Shown here piece by piece: positions 8,801 to 19,144 of a stretch of 64,000 bases of DNA. Source of the stretch: Entamoeba invadens IP1. Lineage: Eukaryota > Evosea > Mastigamoebida > Endamoebidae. How positions within the stretch are numbered: the stretch's first letter is position 1; every line of letters starts with the position of its first letter. The position numbers and the translations under genes are program-made. The DNA is taken from positions 256,302 through 320,301 of the forward strand of contig NW_004443552.1 of the NCBI RefSeq assembly GCF_000330505.1. The letters are read 5' to 3'. The notes beneath the pieces are model-generated. The model did no database searches, was not told where the DNA came from, and saw only the letters and a program-made list of their open reading frames with translations.

Positions 8801-10587
8801 ATGGAGGTGTTTGTATCTATAACAATAGAACAATCAAACTAATTTATAGAATCAAACAATTACAACAACAACTCGACACTCTTTCTTTGATCGAAAAAAG
8901 TCTGAGCGAGCAATCGCAACGAACAAATGAAGTCGACGAGTTGGTCACCGGCATCGACGAGAAGTCGTCGGACCTTTTTGGGAAGTGCAATGTCATATTA
9001 AAAAAGAAAAAGGAACAACAAAACACACTTGAGGCGATTAATAAGGAGATAAGGTACTACGACGCTTTCGACGAACTCGCGCGGGCAATCTCAAACCCAA
9101 AGTCGATTGATTTCTACTCTGCGCAGTTCAAGAACGTGTACTTGGAAATTAGCGATTGCATCGATTATTTCCAGATGAAGGTTTGGATACGCCTTTCATT
9201 ATAAAATAGTACTGATCAACAGAAGACAGACTCAGTGTGTTATAACTACTTCCTGCGATACCAACAACTCAAGAGCAAAGCACTCAACTACCTCTCCGTC
9301 TTTGTGAAGAAACAAATTGATGTGATGCATCAGTCGTGTAAGACACTTCCCGTTCTCCCCCTCAGTCAATTCACAACAAGTACGTTATACGAGTCACAAG
9401 TGTCTGCGAACTTTTCGACACTTATTGACATTTTGAAATTGAAAAACGGGATTCTCGAGTCGTCGTATTTGGACGAATGCGTGAAGCACTATATAGCAAT
9501 CAGAAAAGCACTTCTCTTACCTTATGTCAGCAAGTTGTTGACAACACTCGAACAAATCAATCCGAATGCAAGTGTTGTCACTCGAGAAGGCGGGATCTAT
9601 CTCTTCACAATCTTCTATAAGGAAGGGAAGCTGTTCCGTTCGCTGTTTTCACAAGACAGTCAAGCCCTTAAAGTTGTGTTGGGAGAGGTTTTCGAAGTGT
9701 ATTCAACATATGTATCAACACTCTGTTACTCATGCCATGACCTTGGTGTGTTGTGTACTGCATTGACTTACTTACGAGATGAACAAATTTTGTATCGATT
9801 ACCACATTCAAAGCTCGTCGCGTTACCGGAATATGCGCCATTCCAGGCGTGTGTTGAAACTTTGATTTCTTTGATATCGGAAAGACTGTTACATGTGTCT
9901 TTGTTGTTGGTGAACACTTTAATAGCAAATTACTCGCCACAAACAAGCGATTTGGACTATCCAAATATTTTCAAGACGTCGAGTATCTCCGATTTACCGT
10001 TCAGACTTGTGTTGTATCCACCAACAGCAAACACCCTCACACTACTTTCAAATCTGCATTTTGCACTCGACCCAAAACCATTTTCGGAAGTTGCGTCGAC
10101 GGCCGTGATATCGTGTGTGGACGCCGTGTTGAGAGCTTCTAAAATGGTGTGTCCAGATAAGCAATTTGATGGCAAACTTTTTGCTATCAGAAATCTGTGT
10201 ATTCTGCGAGACCAAATAGTCCCCTTCACATGTGTGGATGACTCATTGCGTAAAGTCGAGTCTGCCATCCAAGAATTAAGCGGTGAGGTATGCAACGAGA
10301 TTTTGAAGATCTTATGTCCGACTGGTGTGGAGTCGTTGCGTAAGATTGGGGAGAAGTTAGATGGTGTTGATTCCCAAATTCTTCAAGAAGTGAACACGTC
10401 CATACCCCGTGTGAAAGATATTTTGTTGCTCTTTAATGTTTACCTCCATCAAGTCCACCAGAAAGAGCTGATTGAAATCTTCAAAGCAAGGATTTTGTAC
10501 TTCTCTCATAAGCTAGCCGTCATCCTAAGGAAGGAAGAATTTGAAAAACAGTTTGTTGAAGGGGTATCTGTAGTCTTTACAGAGTAA
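8801..10587 (+). CDS. COG3: Conserved oligomeric Golgi complex subunit 3 (COG3/Sec34), 3 exons
   Basis: Proposed exons are 8801-8808, 8850-9180 and 9223-10587 (567 aa). The first exon has only eight bases (ATG GAG GT) before a GTTTGT...TAG intron of 41 bp; the second intron (42 bp) starts GTTTGG and ends CAG. The CAG at 9220-9222 is the acceptor that keeps the frame, and it yields KTDSVCYNYFLRYQQLKSKAL, which lines up with the Sec34 block of other COG3 proteins. The N-terminal 110 residues are a coiled coil rich in Gln and Glu, as expected, followed by a helical body. COG3 is a lobe A subunit of the COG tether for intra-Golgi retrograde vesicles. The protein is shorter than the human one (about 830 aa), with the loss mainly at the termini. 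Gene identity is good; the micro-exon needs transcript support. Confidence 0.85.
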
Positions 10588-10734
10588 ATCAAAGCACTTC
10601 AGTGTTGTTTAGTGTTATATATTAATAAATTAATTAAATAATTAAATAAAGTAATTAAGAGAATAATTTACTATTATGTAGTTATAATATTATATTACTC
10701 TCAAAATAGAACGAATAAAAAATCATGAATCAAG

Positions 10735-12195
10735 TTAGACCTTCACCAAATATCTTCCTTGATAAGTTGTGAATTTGACACCCTTACGGACTTGGTACGC
10801 TTGGTTGCAGTCAAGGTGTTTAAATTTGAGTCCAGAAACAGCATAGTTGATGATTTGGAACCCCATGGAGACTTTAGTGAAGGTGTCGACATCCTCGTAC
10901 ATCGAACGGTTCACGGTGCCACTGATTGTTGGGACAACCTTTGGGTTTTGTTTTCCAATATTCCAAATAAGCAACTGTATATCAGTTTCATTTCGATGTC
11001 GATAAAAATACAATAGAACAGATTAGAAGAAGACAACAAACATGTTTAACGGCATCGAACTTGTAGTTCCCTGTATTCACCACTAACTCGCATGAAGTGA
11101 CTGAAACGGGCAATTCAATAGTCATCGTCATGTTGATCACCTCGCTTTTCAGTTGTCCCATTCCAAAGCCTGGGATGTTATTAGCGTACACCGACAACTC
11201 AATAATTCCTTTGGTATCCGTATATTTCACAGATCCTCCAAGCTTGATTGGTGCTTGAAGAGTGCCTCTGACCCGGTAATTGAAGAGCGAAAACTTCCCT
11301 TCTGGGGGGACAAAGGAGAGGACTTTTTGTTGTTCCCATCGTCCTATTCGAACACAAGGATGGAACGAGACGTCATCCATGATTTGGGGGTTTTCAAATT
11401 TGAGAGTGATGTCTGGCATCCCAGTAAGTGCTGACAAACAAACGACCTCCCCTATCACTTCAGTCCGTGTCGACTTCCCAGTCACAAGATTAAAGACGGT
11501 GTTAACGCGTTCATTCACATCAAAGAGAATTTCGTTGTTCTTATGGACGACACCGTCCTTTCTCCACGGCAACGTTCGAGAGCCCAATGCGTCTTTGTCG
11601 TAGTTCACTAATAAATCTCCAAGAACTACTTTCTCGATCTTCTGTGAAGTAGTCGTTTGGTTCATTAACGAGTCCATTGTATTCGGTTCCATAATGAACG
11701 GAAACCCACCGTCCATCATGTTGTCGATGATCTCTGTAAATCGGATGTAGTCCTCTTTGAGGATATTGTAGTCATAGATACCATCAGGGTACATATACTT
11801 CAAGACCATTTTTATTCTCTGCAATATTGTGGAGACAAAGAGGGGTTGGACTTCGGTGTCAGTGACTGCGATGAAATAGACCGAGTTTGTTGGAAGCTAT
11901 TAAATGAGTGTGTGACTTCTTTTCATGTCAAATTCTTTTAATAGAGAAGTAAACAAACTTCATGGCAGATGTGGAAAAGACAATATGTGTTACAATTGAT
12001 CACTGGAGCTATTTCTTTGTAAGATGTTGTTGTTGTCACTTCTAGTGAGTATGTAAGAGGACTAATAAAGTGTTAAAAATGAAACAAACATTTGTCATAA
12101 AACGGAACTAACACGCCTTTGTCTAATGTGTTCTCGTAGTGTCTGGAGTATATGACGTCGTTCGAGCAACTCACAATAAACAGAGATTTAATCAT
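10735..12195 (-). CDS. AP-3 adaptor complex mu subunit (4 exons)
   Basis: Exons on the minus strand are 12090-12195, 11959-12008, 11042-11896 and 10735-10974, giving 416 aa, almost exactly the length of human AP3M (418). Introns of 81, 62 and 67 bp begin GTTTGT and end TAG, TAG and CAG. The longin-like N-terminus starts MIKSLFIVSCS; the second exon gives SPVINCNTYCLFHICHE, matching PPVI...YLISIYR of AP-3. The mu-homology domain shows LPWRKDGVVHKNNEILFDV, the stretch SALTGMPDITLKFENP, and IMDDVSFHPCVRIGRWEQQ, all diagnostic of AP-3 rather than AP-1 or AP-2 mu. It recruits YxxPhi cargo for delivery from Golgi or endosomes to lysosome-like compartments. The surface protein at 30830 has a YMKI tail that could be such cargo. 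For intron 1 a nearer acceptor (48 bp) would create a stop, so the 81-bp intron is preferred. Confidence 0.93.
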
Positions 12196-12208
12196 AGTCT
12201 GCTTTTTG

Positions 12209-12216
12209 AGTTCATT
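12209..12216 (-). promoter_or_regulatory. GAAC element of AP-3 mu gene
   Basis: On the minus strand this reads AATGAACT, 13-20 nt upstream of the ATG at 12195, the classical Entamoeba core promoter element. Confidence 0.65.
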
Positions 12217-15200
12217 TTTCCTTTTTCTTACTGAATTTTCTATTCAATTCGATTAAAGAGGAGTAACAGAAATTTTGAAACAGTTTTCCTATAATCTGGT
12301 ATTTATTATGGTTTTATTCTTTCATTAGATAATTATAACACTTTTATTAATATTTTTATTATAATAATGTGAATTTGATTATTTCAAATTGTTGGGAGTA
12401 AAAGCCCAAAAATGTAAAATTGGGAAATTGTGTTATATATAACATTTTGACAAGTTATAAAAATATTCAAGTTCTTTTTAAAAAGTAGAACTAAAAGTTT
12501 GGTAACTTTTCCATAGAAGTGAACAGAAGTATATCTTACACAAAAAAAGGCGAATTTTTTTAAAAGAATAAAGATTAAAAAAATATTTTTTTTTGAAAAA
12601 ATTGAAAGTTATAAATAATTATTATATTAATTATTAAGTATATTACATTATTAAATGATATGTTTAATAATTTTTTATTATATTTTGAAACTTCATATAT
12701 AAAGGTGATTTTGAAGATTCATCAAAATGCTTGGGCTGACAATATTTATTTGAAGTCAAAAACAAACTTAAAATAATTAAGAACTGGTAACAAAAGGTTT
12801 GAAATGCGTGTCAAATAATTATAAATTAAAAAAAAAGAATTAATTAATTATTTTTAATGTTAAAAAAAGTGATTACAAAAAAAATTATTTGGTAAACAAA
12901 AAAATAAATGTATTTCTTTTAAAATATTCATATTTAAACAATTAATTACCATATAAAAAAAGTAGTTTTTTGATAATCACACATAGTTACCAATGTGACA
13001 AGTCATCGAATGATAAATAAACAATTAACAACTATGTTCAAATGTAATTTTTGATGTGAACGTTCATTAAAGAAAATAATTATTTATGACATATTTTTAA
13101 TATTTGAATATATCTTTTGTATTTAAAACAGGTGTGACCATTATCATTGTGTAACTACATAAAAACTATTATTTTCAAATAAATCACTGTCGATAATACA
13201 TTTAAATAATGTTATTTAATATATATTATTTTTTTAATTTATTATGTCTACCACACACATAAACAACACAATTATAAAAATGACGTCACGATTGTTATTG
13301 AATAGTGAAATAATAACATGATTATACAATTTCTTTTTAATGATTTTATTATAATAATTAATATAAAATGATTCATTTATATACTCTACATATTTATTAT
13401 AATAACGGATAAAAACAAGAAAACCTTTTGAGTGTGTAAACATATAACTTCAAACTATAGTTAGTTTCACAACAATTCCTTATTTTTCATAACAATTGGA
13501 TTTGTACCTTTGTTACGATTAAATATATTTAATAAATTTAATTGAAAATAATTTTTCTACATTATTAATATTCAATTTGAAAGCAATTGAATTGTTATTA
13601 AATGTTTGTGTATTACTTGAATAACATGAACATTGTTTTTTTTTAAATCCAAAAAATATGTTTTAATTCACTTTTTTGTATGATTCAAAGGAATAACTGT
13701 TATTATATATAAATATATATATAATTATTTTTGAAACGAATTTATAAGTGTATTCATTTTTGTTGAACGACTAATATAATGTACAACAACAAAGAACTAA
13801 GATATATTTTATATTATTTTATCATCTGCTTTTACTCCTTAATGATAAAATATTTATTTTTATATTTTATGTGTATATGTGAGAGAACATCAAGTTAAAA
13901 GCAAAAAAGTTTAAACTGTGCTATTCTTTTGATTTCGGTGTAACGATTTCGAGTTCAGTTTTGATGTTACATGTTTACACACTAAAAATTTATCACGTTT
14001 TATTTTTGACATTTTATAAAATTGAAAATGTTGTGATTAATAATGAAACCTAAAACACAATCTGTTGTTATTTAATTATTGAAATTAATAATCAATACAT
14101 GTTTCTATTATATATAATAATAAATGTTGTGGTGTTACTAAAATATACATGTTTAATTGTGTGTTTTTGTATCAATAATAATAAAAATATAATTAAGAAA
14201 GAATAATCGAATATAACAACTCTCTAACACGTAATTATCAACAAAAGTTGTTGTATAAAGATTGTGTAAATCGACATAGTTACACAATGAAATTGATTAT
14301 AATAGTCTATTTTTGTTTAAATAAATATCATAGACATTACACAAAAGTTATTATTAACAATCAATAAATTCAATGTAATAAACAACAATTATTTAAGTAA
14401 AAATTTAATTTGAGAATTACTATTGTATCAACACTCTTGTATATTTGTTTTATTTTGAACTTTTAATTGCGTAGATAACTTTGTTATAAAAATTGATAAC
14501 AGAATCTGTTAAGGTTTATAATAATAATATAATCAATTAAACATTGTGTAAATTCTGAAATAAATTAATTTAATAAAGCATAATTTGAATTAATATTTAA
14601 AAAAAAGATAAAGATTTTGAAATAATAATTGAATCAACGTAAAAAGTCTTAAGATAACTTAAATTTAAAAATGTCAAAGATCAACATAAATAAACAAAGA
14701 AAAAAATAATATATTAATATGCAATAAATACAAAATAAATAAAAAATAAAAATATTAAATAAACAATACAATTAAAATATATATATTTAAAAAATATATT
14801 TAAAATTATTATATAACCACCTCTTGTACAATTTCTACTTAACTACCTCTTTGTACATTTTTTTATTTTCTCTTTTCATTTTCTTCGTTTCCATTTACTT
14901 TTTGTTTATTATTAATTTTGTTTATACTTTTTTCGACCTTATATATTGTTTTTTCTGTTTAATTTTCTTTATTTCAATTTTATACAATTGTCAAACATTT
15001 GATGTATAACCAATTTTCAATTCTGTATTTTTCAATTCTGTATTTATAAGTTTATTGTTGTCAAAATTCAAATTTTGTTATTTTTTATCTCCTTATATTT
15101 TTTTTAAATTTATTATTTTTTATAAATTTTATAATAAAAAATATATTCAATTTATCTTTATGTAAAGTCAAAAAGGTGTTTTTTTCCTATTTATTCACAA

Positions 15201-15611
15201 ATCTTTAAAAAAGATAAATATTTCTCCGTTAAAACGGTGATATTTTTTTCCTGTTTGATAATTGTTTTATACATAAGCAACAACAATACTATTAATAGTT
15301 TAAAATTATTGTAATTATTTCTAATATTACAAAATTTGTTATATTTTGCAAACTTATGTTTTTACTCAAATTACAAAATGGAAAAAATATAATCATAATC
15401 AATTAGTTGGTAATAAAAAATAAGTCTTTTACACAGATAAAGATTAAAATTAAATTATTGATTCTTCATATCAATACACATTGAATTTAAATTAGTTATG
15501 TATTTACATATCAACTTTTTTAAAAAAATTTTAAAAATTTTTAATTTAATTATTTAAATATAATTATATATAATATTTTTTCGTTCATAATTGAACAAAA
15601 AATGAACCAAA
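12217..15611. other. 3.4-kb AT-rich gene desert
   Basis: Apart from the AP-3 mu upstream region, no gene is supported here. Open frames at 13234-13443 (minus) and 14824-15009 (plus) are low-complexity Phe/Ile/Tyr/Asn strings expected by chance in such DNA. Poly-A and poly-T runs and short AT palindromes are abundant. No terminal inverted repeat pair was found inside by eye. Confidence 0.5.
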
Positions 15612-15809
15612 TACAGTCGATACTCTATCGGATTGGAATAATGGGAAAATGGTTTTTCCCAAGGATTGGAAAATAAAAAGAAAATTTTATACTAATTATA
15701 CGGGTTTTATTTATAAAATCGGATTGGAACAAGTTTTGATTGGATAAAAAACCAAATCCGATAGAATACCAATCCGATAGAAGTCCAATCCGATAGAGTA
15801 TCGACTGTA
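15612..15809. mobile_element. 194-bp MITE with TA duplication and pogo-like CAGT ends
   Basis: The element spans 15614-15807 between TA dinucleotides at 15612-15613 and 15808-15809. Its ends are perfect inverted repeats of about 24 bp beginning CAGTCGATACTC and continuing TATCGGATTGGA. No coding capacity. Short copies of ATCGGATTGGA (or its complement TCCGATAGA) recur inside: once more on the left at about 15719, and three times in a row near the right end at 15755-15796, like subterminal transposase-binding sites. TA targets plus CAGT termini fit the pogo branch of Tc1/mariner. Confidence 0.85.
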
Positions 15810-16433
15810 ATATATAAAGTCATTTTGGAAACCTTATTTGTTCTGTAAATTTTATTTATAAATTTTGATGATTGTTTTTTTCCTTTTTTAACAACTCAAA
15901 AAATACATTCAAAAACAATAAAAAACAACAAATTCGATATTCAACGATTCACGCTTAAAACAAAGAAGTGATGCTTTTTTACAACAAAAAATAAAAAAAA
16001 GATTATTTGGTACTCGAAATATACAAAAAAACAAATTTGATATGTTCAAAAACATGTTTGCGAACACGCATTAAACGAATACAACTATGAATCAAACAAC
16101 TACAACTAAAAATATAAAACAATGAAAACCAAATAAACCAGATGCATCGTGAGCGTCAACTAAAGAAAGTGATGTTGTTTCACACCGCAATTTATTTAGT
16201 CATTGATTTTCGAAAAGACTTTTAAACTATCCTCTTAGTTTGTTAGCAACATTTTCATGTTATTTTGTTCATAATTTTTTTTCTAATCAATTGTATTTAT
16301 TCACTTTTAGATGTTTAAAAATCATCGATCAAATGGTCTAAACTTTATTTATGTTATTGGTTGTGTTAGTGGTTATTTGGTTTTGGAATAGGTATATTAA
16401 TTATAATTTTTTTTATTTTTATTTTTACTTATA
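15810..16433. other. Intergenic, AT-rich, between MITE and pogo-type element
   Basis: No gene seen. Two tracts around 15940-16130 have fewer T-runs and more mixed sequence but give no open frame worth reporting. Confidence 0.4.
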
Positions 16434-18549
16434 TAGTCACCCGCTAAAAGCAATGAAAACACGACAAATGGTGTAAAGAAACTATAATTTATTATTTTAT
16501 ACTATAATTATAAAAAACATTAAGAATAACATAAATAACATGAAAAAGTCAAAAAAATAAGAAAAAATTAATCATTTTTTGTCAAGTTTTTTGAATGGTT
16601 TAGAAGACAACGGCAATCTTAAAATTGTGGTTTCTTTTTTCCTTATCTTATTTTGGGTTTTTAATGCTTTTTTTACTTCCCTTTCTTTTCTTTTAACTTC
16701 AATTTGGAAAGGGAGTAATACTGTCTTTCTTTTCTTTTGAAGCAACGGAATTGGTTTTGGAATAAACTGTTTGAACAATTCTCTGTATTGGGGCGTTTTT
16801 ATAAATTTACAATGTTCGATGGATACACGACACTTTGGAAGCGTTTTGTCAATCCAGTTGACTATTCCTGCTTGTTTAAAAGCAATAATATTAAAAGGAG
16901 GTGTTGTAACCGCAAAGAAAGAATCCACCAATATCATCAACTCTCTTAGTCTGTTTCCGAGTTCAATATTGTAAAAATCTGGTTTTTTATCTTCCCAAAA
17001 TAAATTACCATCCACATCTTCCTTTTCGACTTCTTCTTGAAAAAGCAAATTTACAAAACTGTCGTTCGCTTTTAAAGAAGACATTCTTCTTTTAAGCCTA
17101 CCAAATATCCCCAAATCAAGAACTTGAAGGAAATGAGAAGCATGTGGAGTTAATCTAACAAGAGTTATGTTATTTTCAGCGAGTAACAATTCAATAATCG
17201 AGGAACTGTGGCTTTTTGCATTATCCCACACTAGACAAGCTCTAAGATCGGACATTTTTATTTCAATTCCAAGCGCATTCATTTCATTTTTAATTTCAAC
17301 ACGTTTTCTATTAATATAATCAAGCAGAACAGTTCTAATCCAGTCTTCACAAATTTCACGCGTAATGAATCCAGACACACTGTATCGGAATAAAACATTA
17401 TTTTCCGTTAGTCCATTACACCTATATTCATTTGGAATGGAACAAACGGGCAAAATAACAGTTGGTTTCAGAGTTGAACCATCAGCAGCAACTGCGGCAA
17501 TTAAAGTGCAATGTCGTTCATCCCTCTCTTGTCGACAATACACAAATTTCATTTCATAATTCATTGGAACAAAACAGTGTCCATCCTTAGAATCTGCTCT
17601 TGGACTGTAACCCATTTCATCCATGTTAACAACAAGACCAGAAAAACAATTATCTACACTATTTTGGAGAGTCAAAAAGTAATTTAACACATCAATGGGA
17701 TTTACATCGAATCGTTTTTCTGCAAGTTGTTTGCACGTTACAAGTTTTAACCCATGTCTTTCTGCCCAACGAATTGAAGATTCTTTTGTGGTATTCAAGT
17801 TGCATTCATCAACAAAAAGACTCCAAACATAATCTGTTGTTACTGCTTTGTTTTTTAGTAATCTTCTGGATATTTTAGAACAAAGTATATCAGATTGTTT
17901 AAAAGAAATGTTATATTTACTTTTAGATTCATTACATGTATAACACGCTTCTTCTTCTTGTTTAATAACAGCGGAAATTCTTGGCTCATTCACTTTGAAA
18001 ATTTTTGCCAGATCTTTTTGAATTATTTTCAGTCTCAGAAAACCATCCAAAACATTGATATTGTAGTATGGGTTGATAACACTTATAAACACTTTTGCGG
18101 ATTCCAAACTTTCCATATTTTTATTGAACACCTTAATATTTTTATAAGCAATATAAATTTGTAACCGTTTATATTGACTGTAGCAAAATTCTTTTTGTTT
18201 TAACAGAAACAGCACAAACAAATAACACAATGAATCTGATACATCCAAAGAATTTGCCGAATCGTCGAAAGCCATCGCAGGTGCAGGTTTGGTCTTTTTG
18301 TTTTCTGGTATTGTCCAGGTAAGTGTATTTGTACTGCATTTTTCCATTAATAATTGATTTTCAGTTCACCTTTAATCTATTTTGACAATGTTTTAGAATA
18401 AAGTAAATTTATAGTTAATTTTGAAATACTTGCAATATAAAGAAAAAAATGACAAATTGAAACATAATCTAAAATCATAATTTCTAAAAACTATAAAATG
18501 GTTTCTTTAGACCATTTGTCGTAAATTTACACCTTTTAGCGGGTGACTA
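16434..18549. mobile_element. Apparently complete pogo-type DNA transposon with TA duplication
   Basis: The element spans 16436-18547 (2112 bp) flanked by TA at 16434-16435 and 18548-18549. The termini are inverted repeats: 15 bases are perfect (GTCACCCGCTAAAAG), and similarity continues imperfectly to about 47 bp, including ACGACAAATGGT and TAAAGAAAC. It carries one uninterrupted transposase gene on the minus strand. Both ends, the target duplication and the open reading frame are intact, so it may be autonomous or recently active. Confidence 0.9.
16572..18347 (-). CDS. pogo-type DDE transposase, uninterrupted
   Basis: A protein of 591 aa. Around residues 105-130 is a helix-turn-helix-like stretch (QKDLAKIFKVNEPRISAVIK). 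The DDE_1-type catalytic core is clear: first Asp in VVNMDEMGYSPRADS, second Asp in CLVWDNAKSHSS, then LTPHASHFLQVLDLGIFGRL carrying the third Asp, the DDD arrangement of the pogo/Tigger group. The C-terminus is very basic. It cuts and pastes its own element at TA sites. The minus-strand ATG is at 18347. A possible 42-bp GTTTGT...CAG intron near residue 45 would leave the frame open either way, so both forms are conceivable. No stops or frameshifts, unlike the other transposases in this window. Confidence 0.9.
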   Translation of the reverse strand: MEKCSTNTLTWTIPENKKTKPAPAMAFDDSANSLDVSDSLCYLFVLFLLKQKEFCYSQYKRLQIYIAYKNIKVFNKNMESLESAKVFISVINPYYNINVLDGFLRLKIIQKDLAKIFKVNEPRISAVIKQEEEACYTCNESKSKYNISFKQSDILCSKISRRLLKNKAVTTDYVWSLFVDECNLNTTKESSIRWAERHGLKLVTCKQLAEKRFDVNPIDVLNYFLTLQNSVDNCFSGLVVNMDEMGYSPRADSKDGHCFVPMNYEMKFVYCRQERDERHCTLIAAVAADGSTLKPTVILPVCSIPNEYRCNGLTENNVLFRYSVSGFITREICEDWIRTVLLDYINRKRVEIKNEMNALGIEIKMSDLRACLVWDNAKSHSSSIIELLLAENNITLVRLTPHASHFLQVLDLGIFGRLKRRMSSLKANDSFVNLLFQEEVEKEDVDGNLFWEDKKPDFYNIELGNRLRELMILVDSFFAVTTPPFNIIAFKQAGIVNWIDKTLPKCRVSIEHCKFIKTPQYRELFKQFIPKPIPLLQKKRKTVLLPFQIEVKRKEREVKKALKTQNKIRKKETTILRLPLSSKPFKKLDKK

Positions 18550-18733
18550 TAATAAAAAAATATTTTTTTTACACATTTTTACTTTGATTTGATGTTTAGT
18601 TGTATTATTACTATTATATTATTAAAATAATAACTATTAAATTATAGTATATTGTATTATAACAATATTACTTACCAAATAACTATACTTTAATAAATAA
18701 CAATTTGACCAATCAGAACGAAAATAAATTGAC

Positions 18734-18749
18734 CCATCCACGTGGATGG
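18734..18749. promoter_or_regulatory. 16-bp perfect palindrome with CACGTG core upstream of Cys-rich gene
   Basis: CCATCCACGTGGATGG is a perfect inverted repeat centred on an E-box/G-box-like CACGTG, 52 bp upstream of the TATA-like box and about 85 bp before the ATG of the metallothionein-like gene. It is a strong candidate dimeric transcription-factor site. No factor can be named from the sequence. Confidence 0.55.
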
Positions 18750-18800
18750 ACCACAAAAGTTCAAATGATTGGCCAGTTTGATTTTGAAAGCCAGCGACGG

Positions 18801-18809
18801 GTATATAAG
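18801..18809 (+). promoter_or_regulatory. TATA-like box of Cys-rich gene
   Basis: GTATATAAG, 24-32 nt upstream of the ATG at 18833, identical to the box of the peroxiredoxin gene. Confidence 0.6.
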
Positions 18810-18832
18810 ACGCTCTGAATTGCAAAACGACA

Positions 18833-19144
18833 ATGAGTTGTGGGTGTGAGAAGAAGTGCAAATGTGAAGGCAGTGAAGCGATCATTTGTGGGTGCTGCTG
18901 CCAAGATGGGAAGTGCTGCTGTGACTTCAAATGCAAATGTGGTGCTGAAGGGAAGTGTGAGTGCTGCTGTTGCTGCAAAGAGGGGAAGTGCCAATGCAAG
19001 ACATTTGCAACTGGGATGACCATCACCTGTGAGTGTTGCTGTGAGGGTTGCAAGTGCACATGTGAGTGCAAGTGTGGGGAGAAGAAGGTGTGCCAATGCC
19101 AGAAAGAGGCATCAAGTGGGTGTTGTTGTGGAAAGACATGCTAA
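18833..19144 (+). CDS. Cys-rich metallothionein-like protein
   Basis: A protein of 103 aa with 36 cysteines (35%), nearly all in CxC, CC, CCC or one CCCCC cluster separated by Lys, Glu and Gly. There is no aromatic residue except one or two Phe. This composition is that of a metallothionein: multiple thiolate clusters binding Cu(I), Zn or Cd. I recognise no specific metallothionein family, so function is inferred from composition. There is no signal peptide, so it should be cytosolic. It starts MSCG, as the peroxiredoxin at 678 does, and the 15 bases around both start codons are identical. A TATA-like box and a CACGTG palindrome lie upstream. The open frames on the opposite strand (up to 144 codons) are shadows caused by the biased composition. 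Confidence 0.85.
   Translation: MSCGCEKKCKCEGSEAIICGCCCQDGKCCCDFKCKCGAEGKCECCCCCKEGKCQCKTFATGMTITCECCCEGCKCTCECKCGEKKVCQCQKEASSGCCCGKTC

Noticed and set aside
12009..12089. Shorter intron 1 in AP-3 mu (48 bp, CACTAG acceptor)
   Set aside because: It creates a TAA at the junction; the 81-bp intron keeps the frame and matches the family better.
13234..15009. Open frames in the AT desert (13234-13443 minus, 14824-15009 plus)
   Set aside because: Low-complexity Phe/Ile/Tyr/Asn strings expected from AT-rich DNA; no promoter motif.
18637..19096. 144- and 111-codon frames antisense to the Cys-rich gene
   Set aside because: His/Gln/Ser or Ala/Leu/Thr strings that are direct shadows of the TGC/AAG-rich gene.
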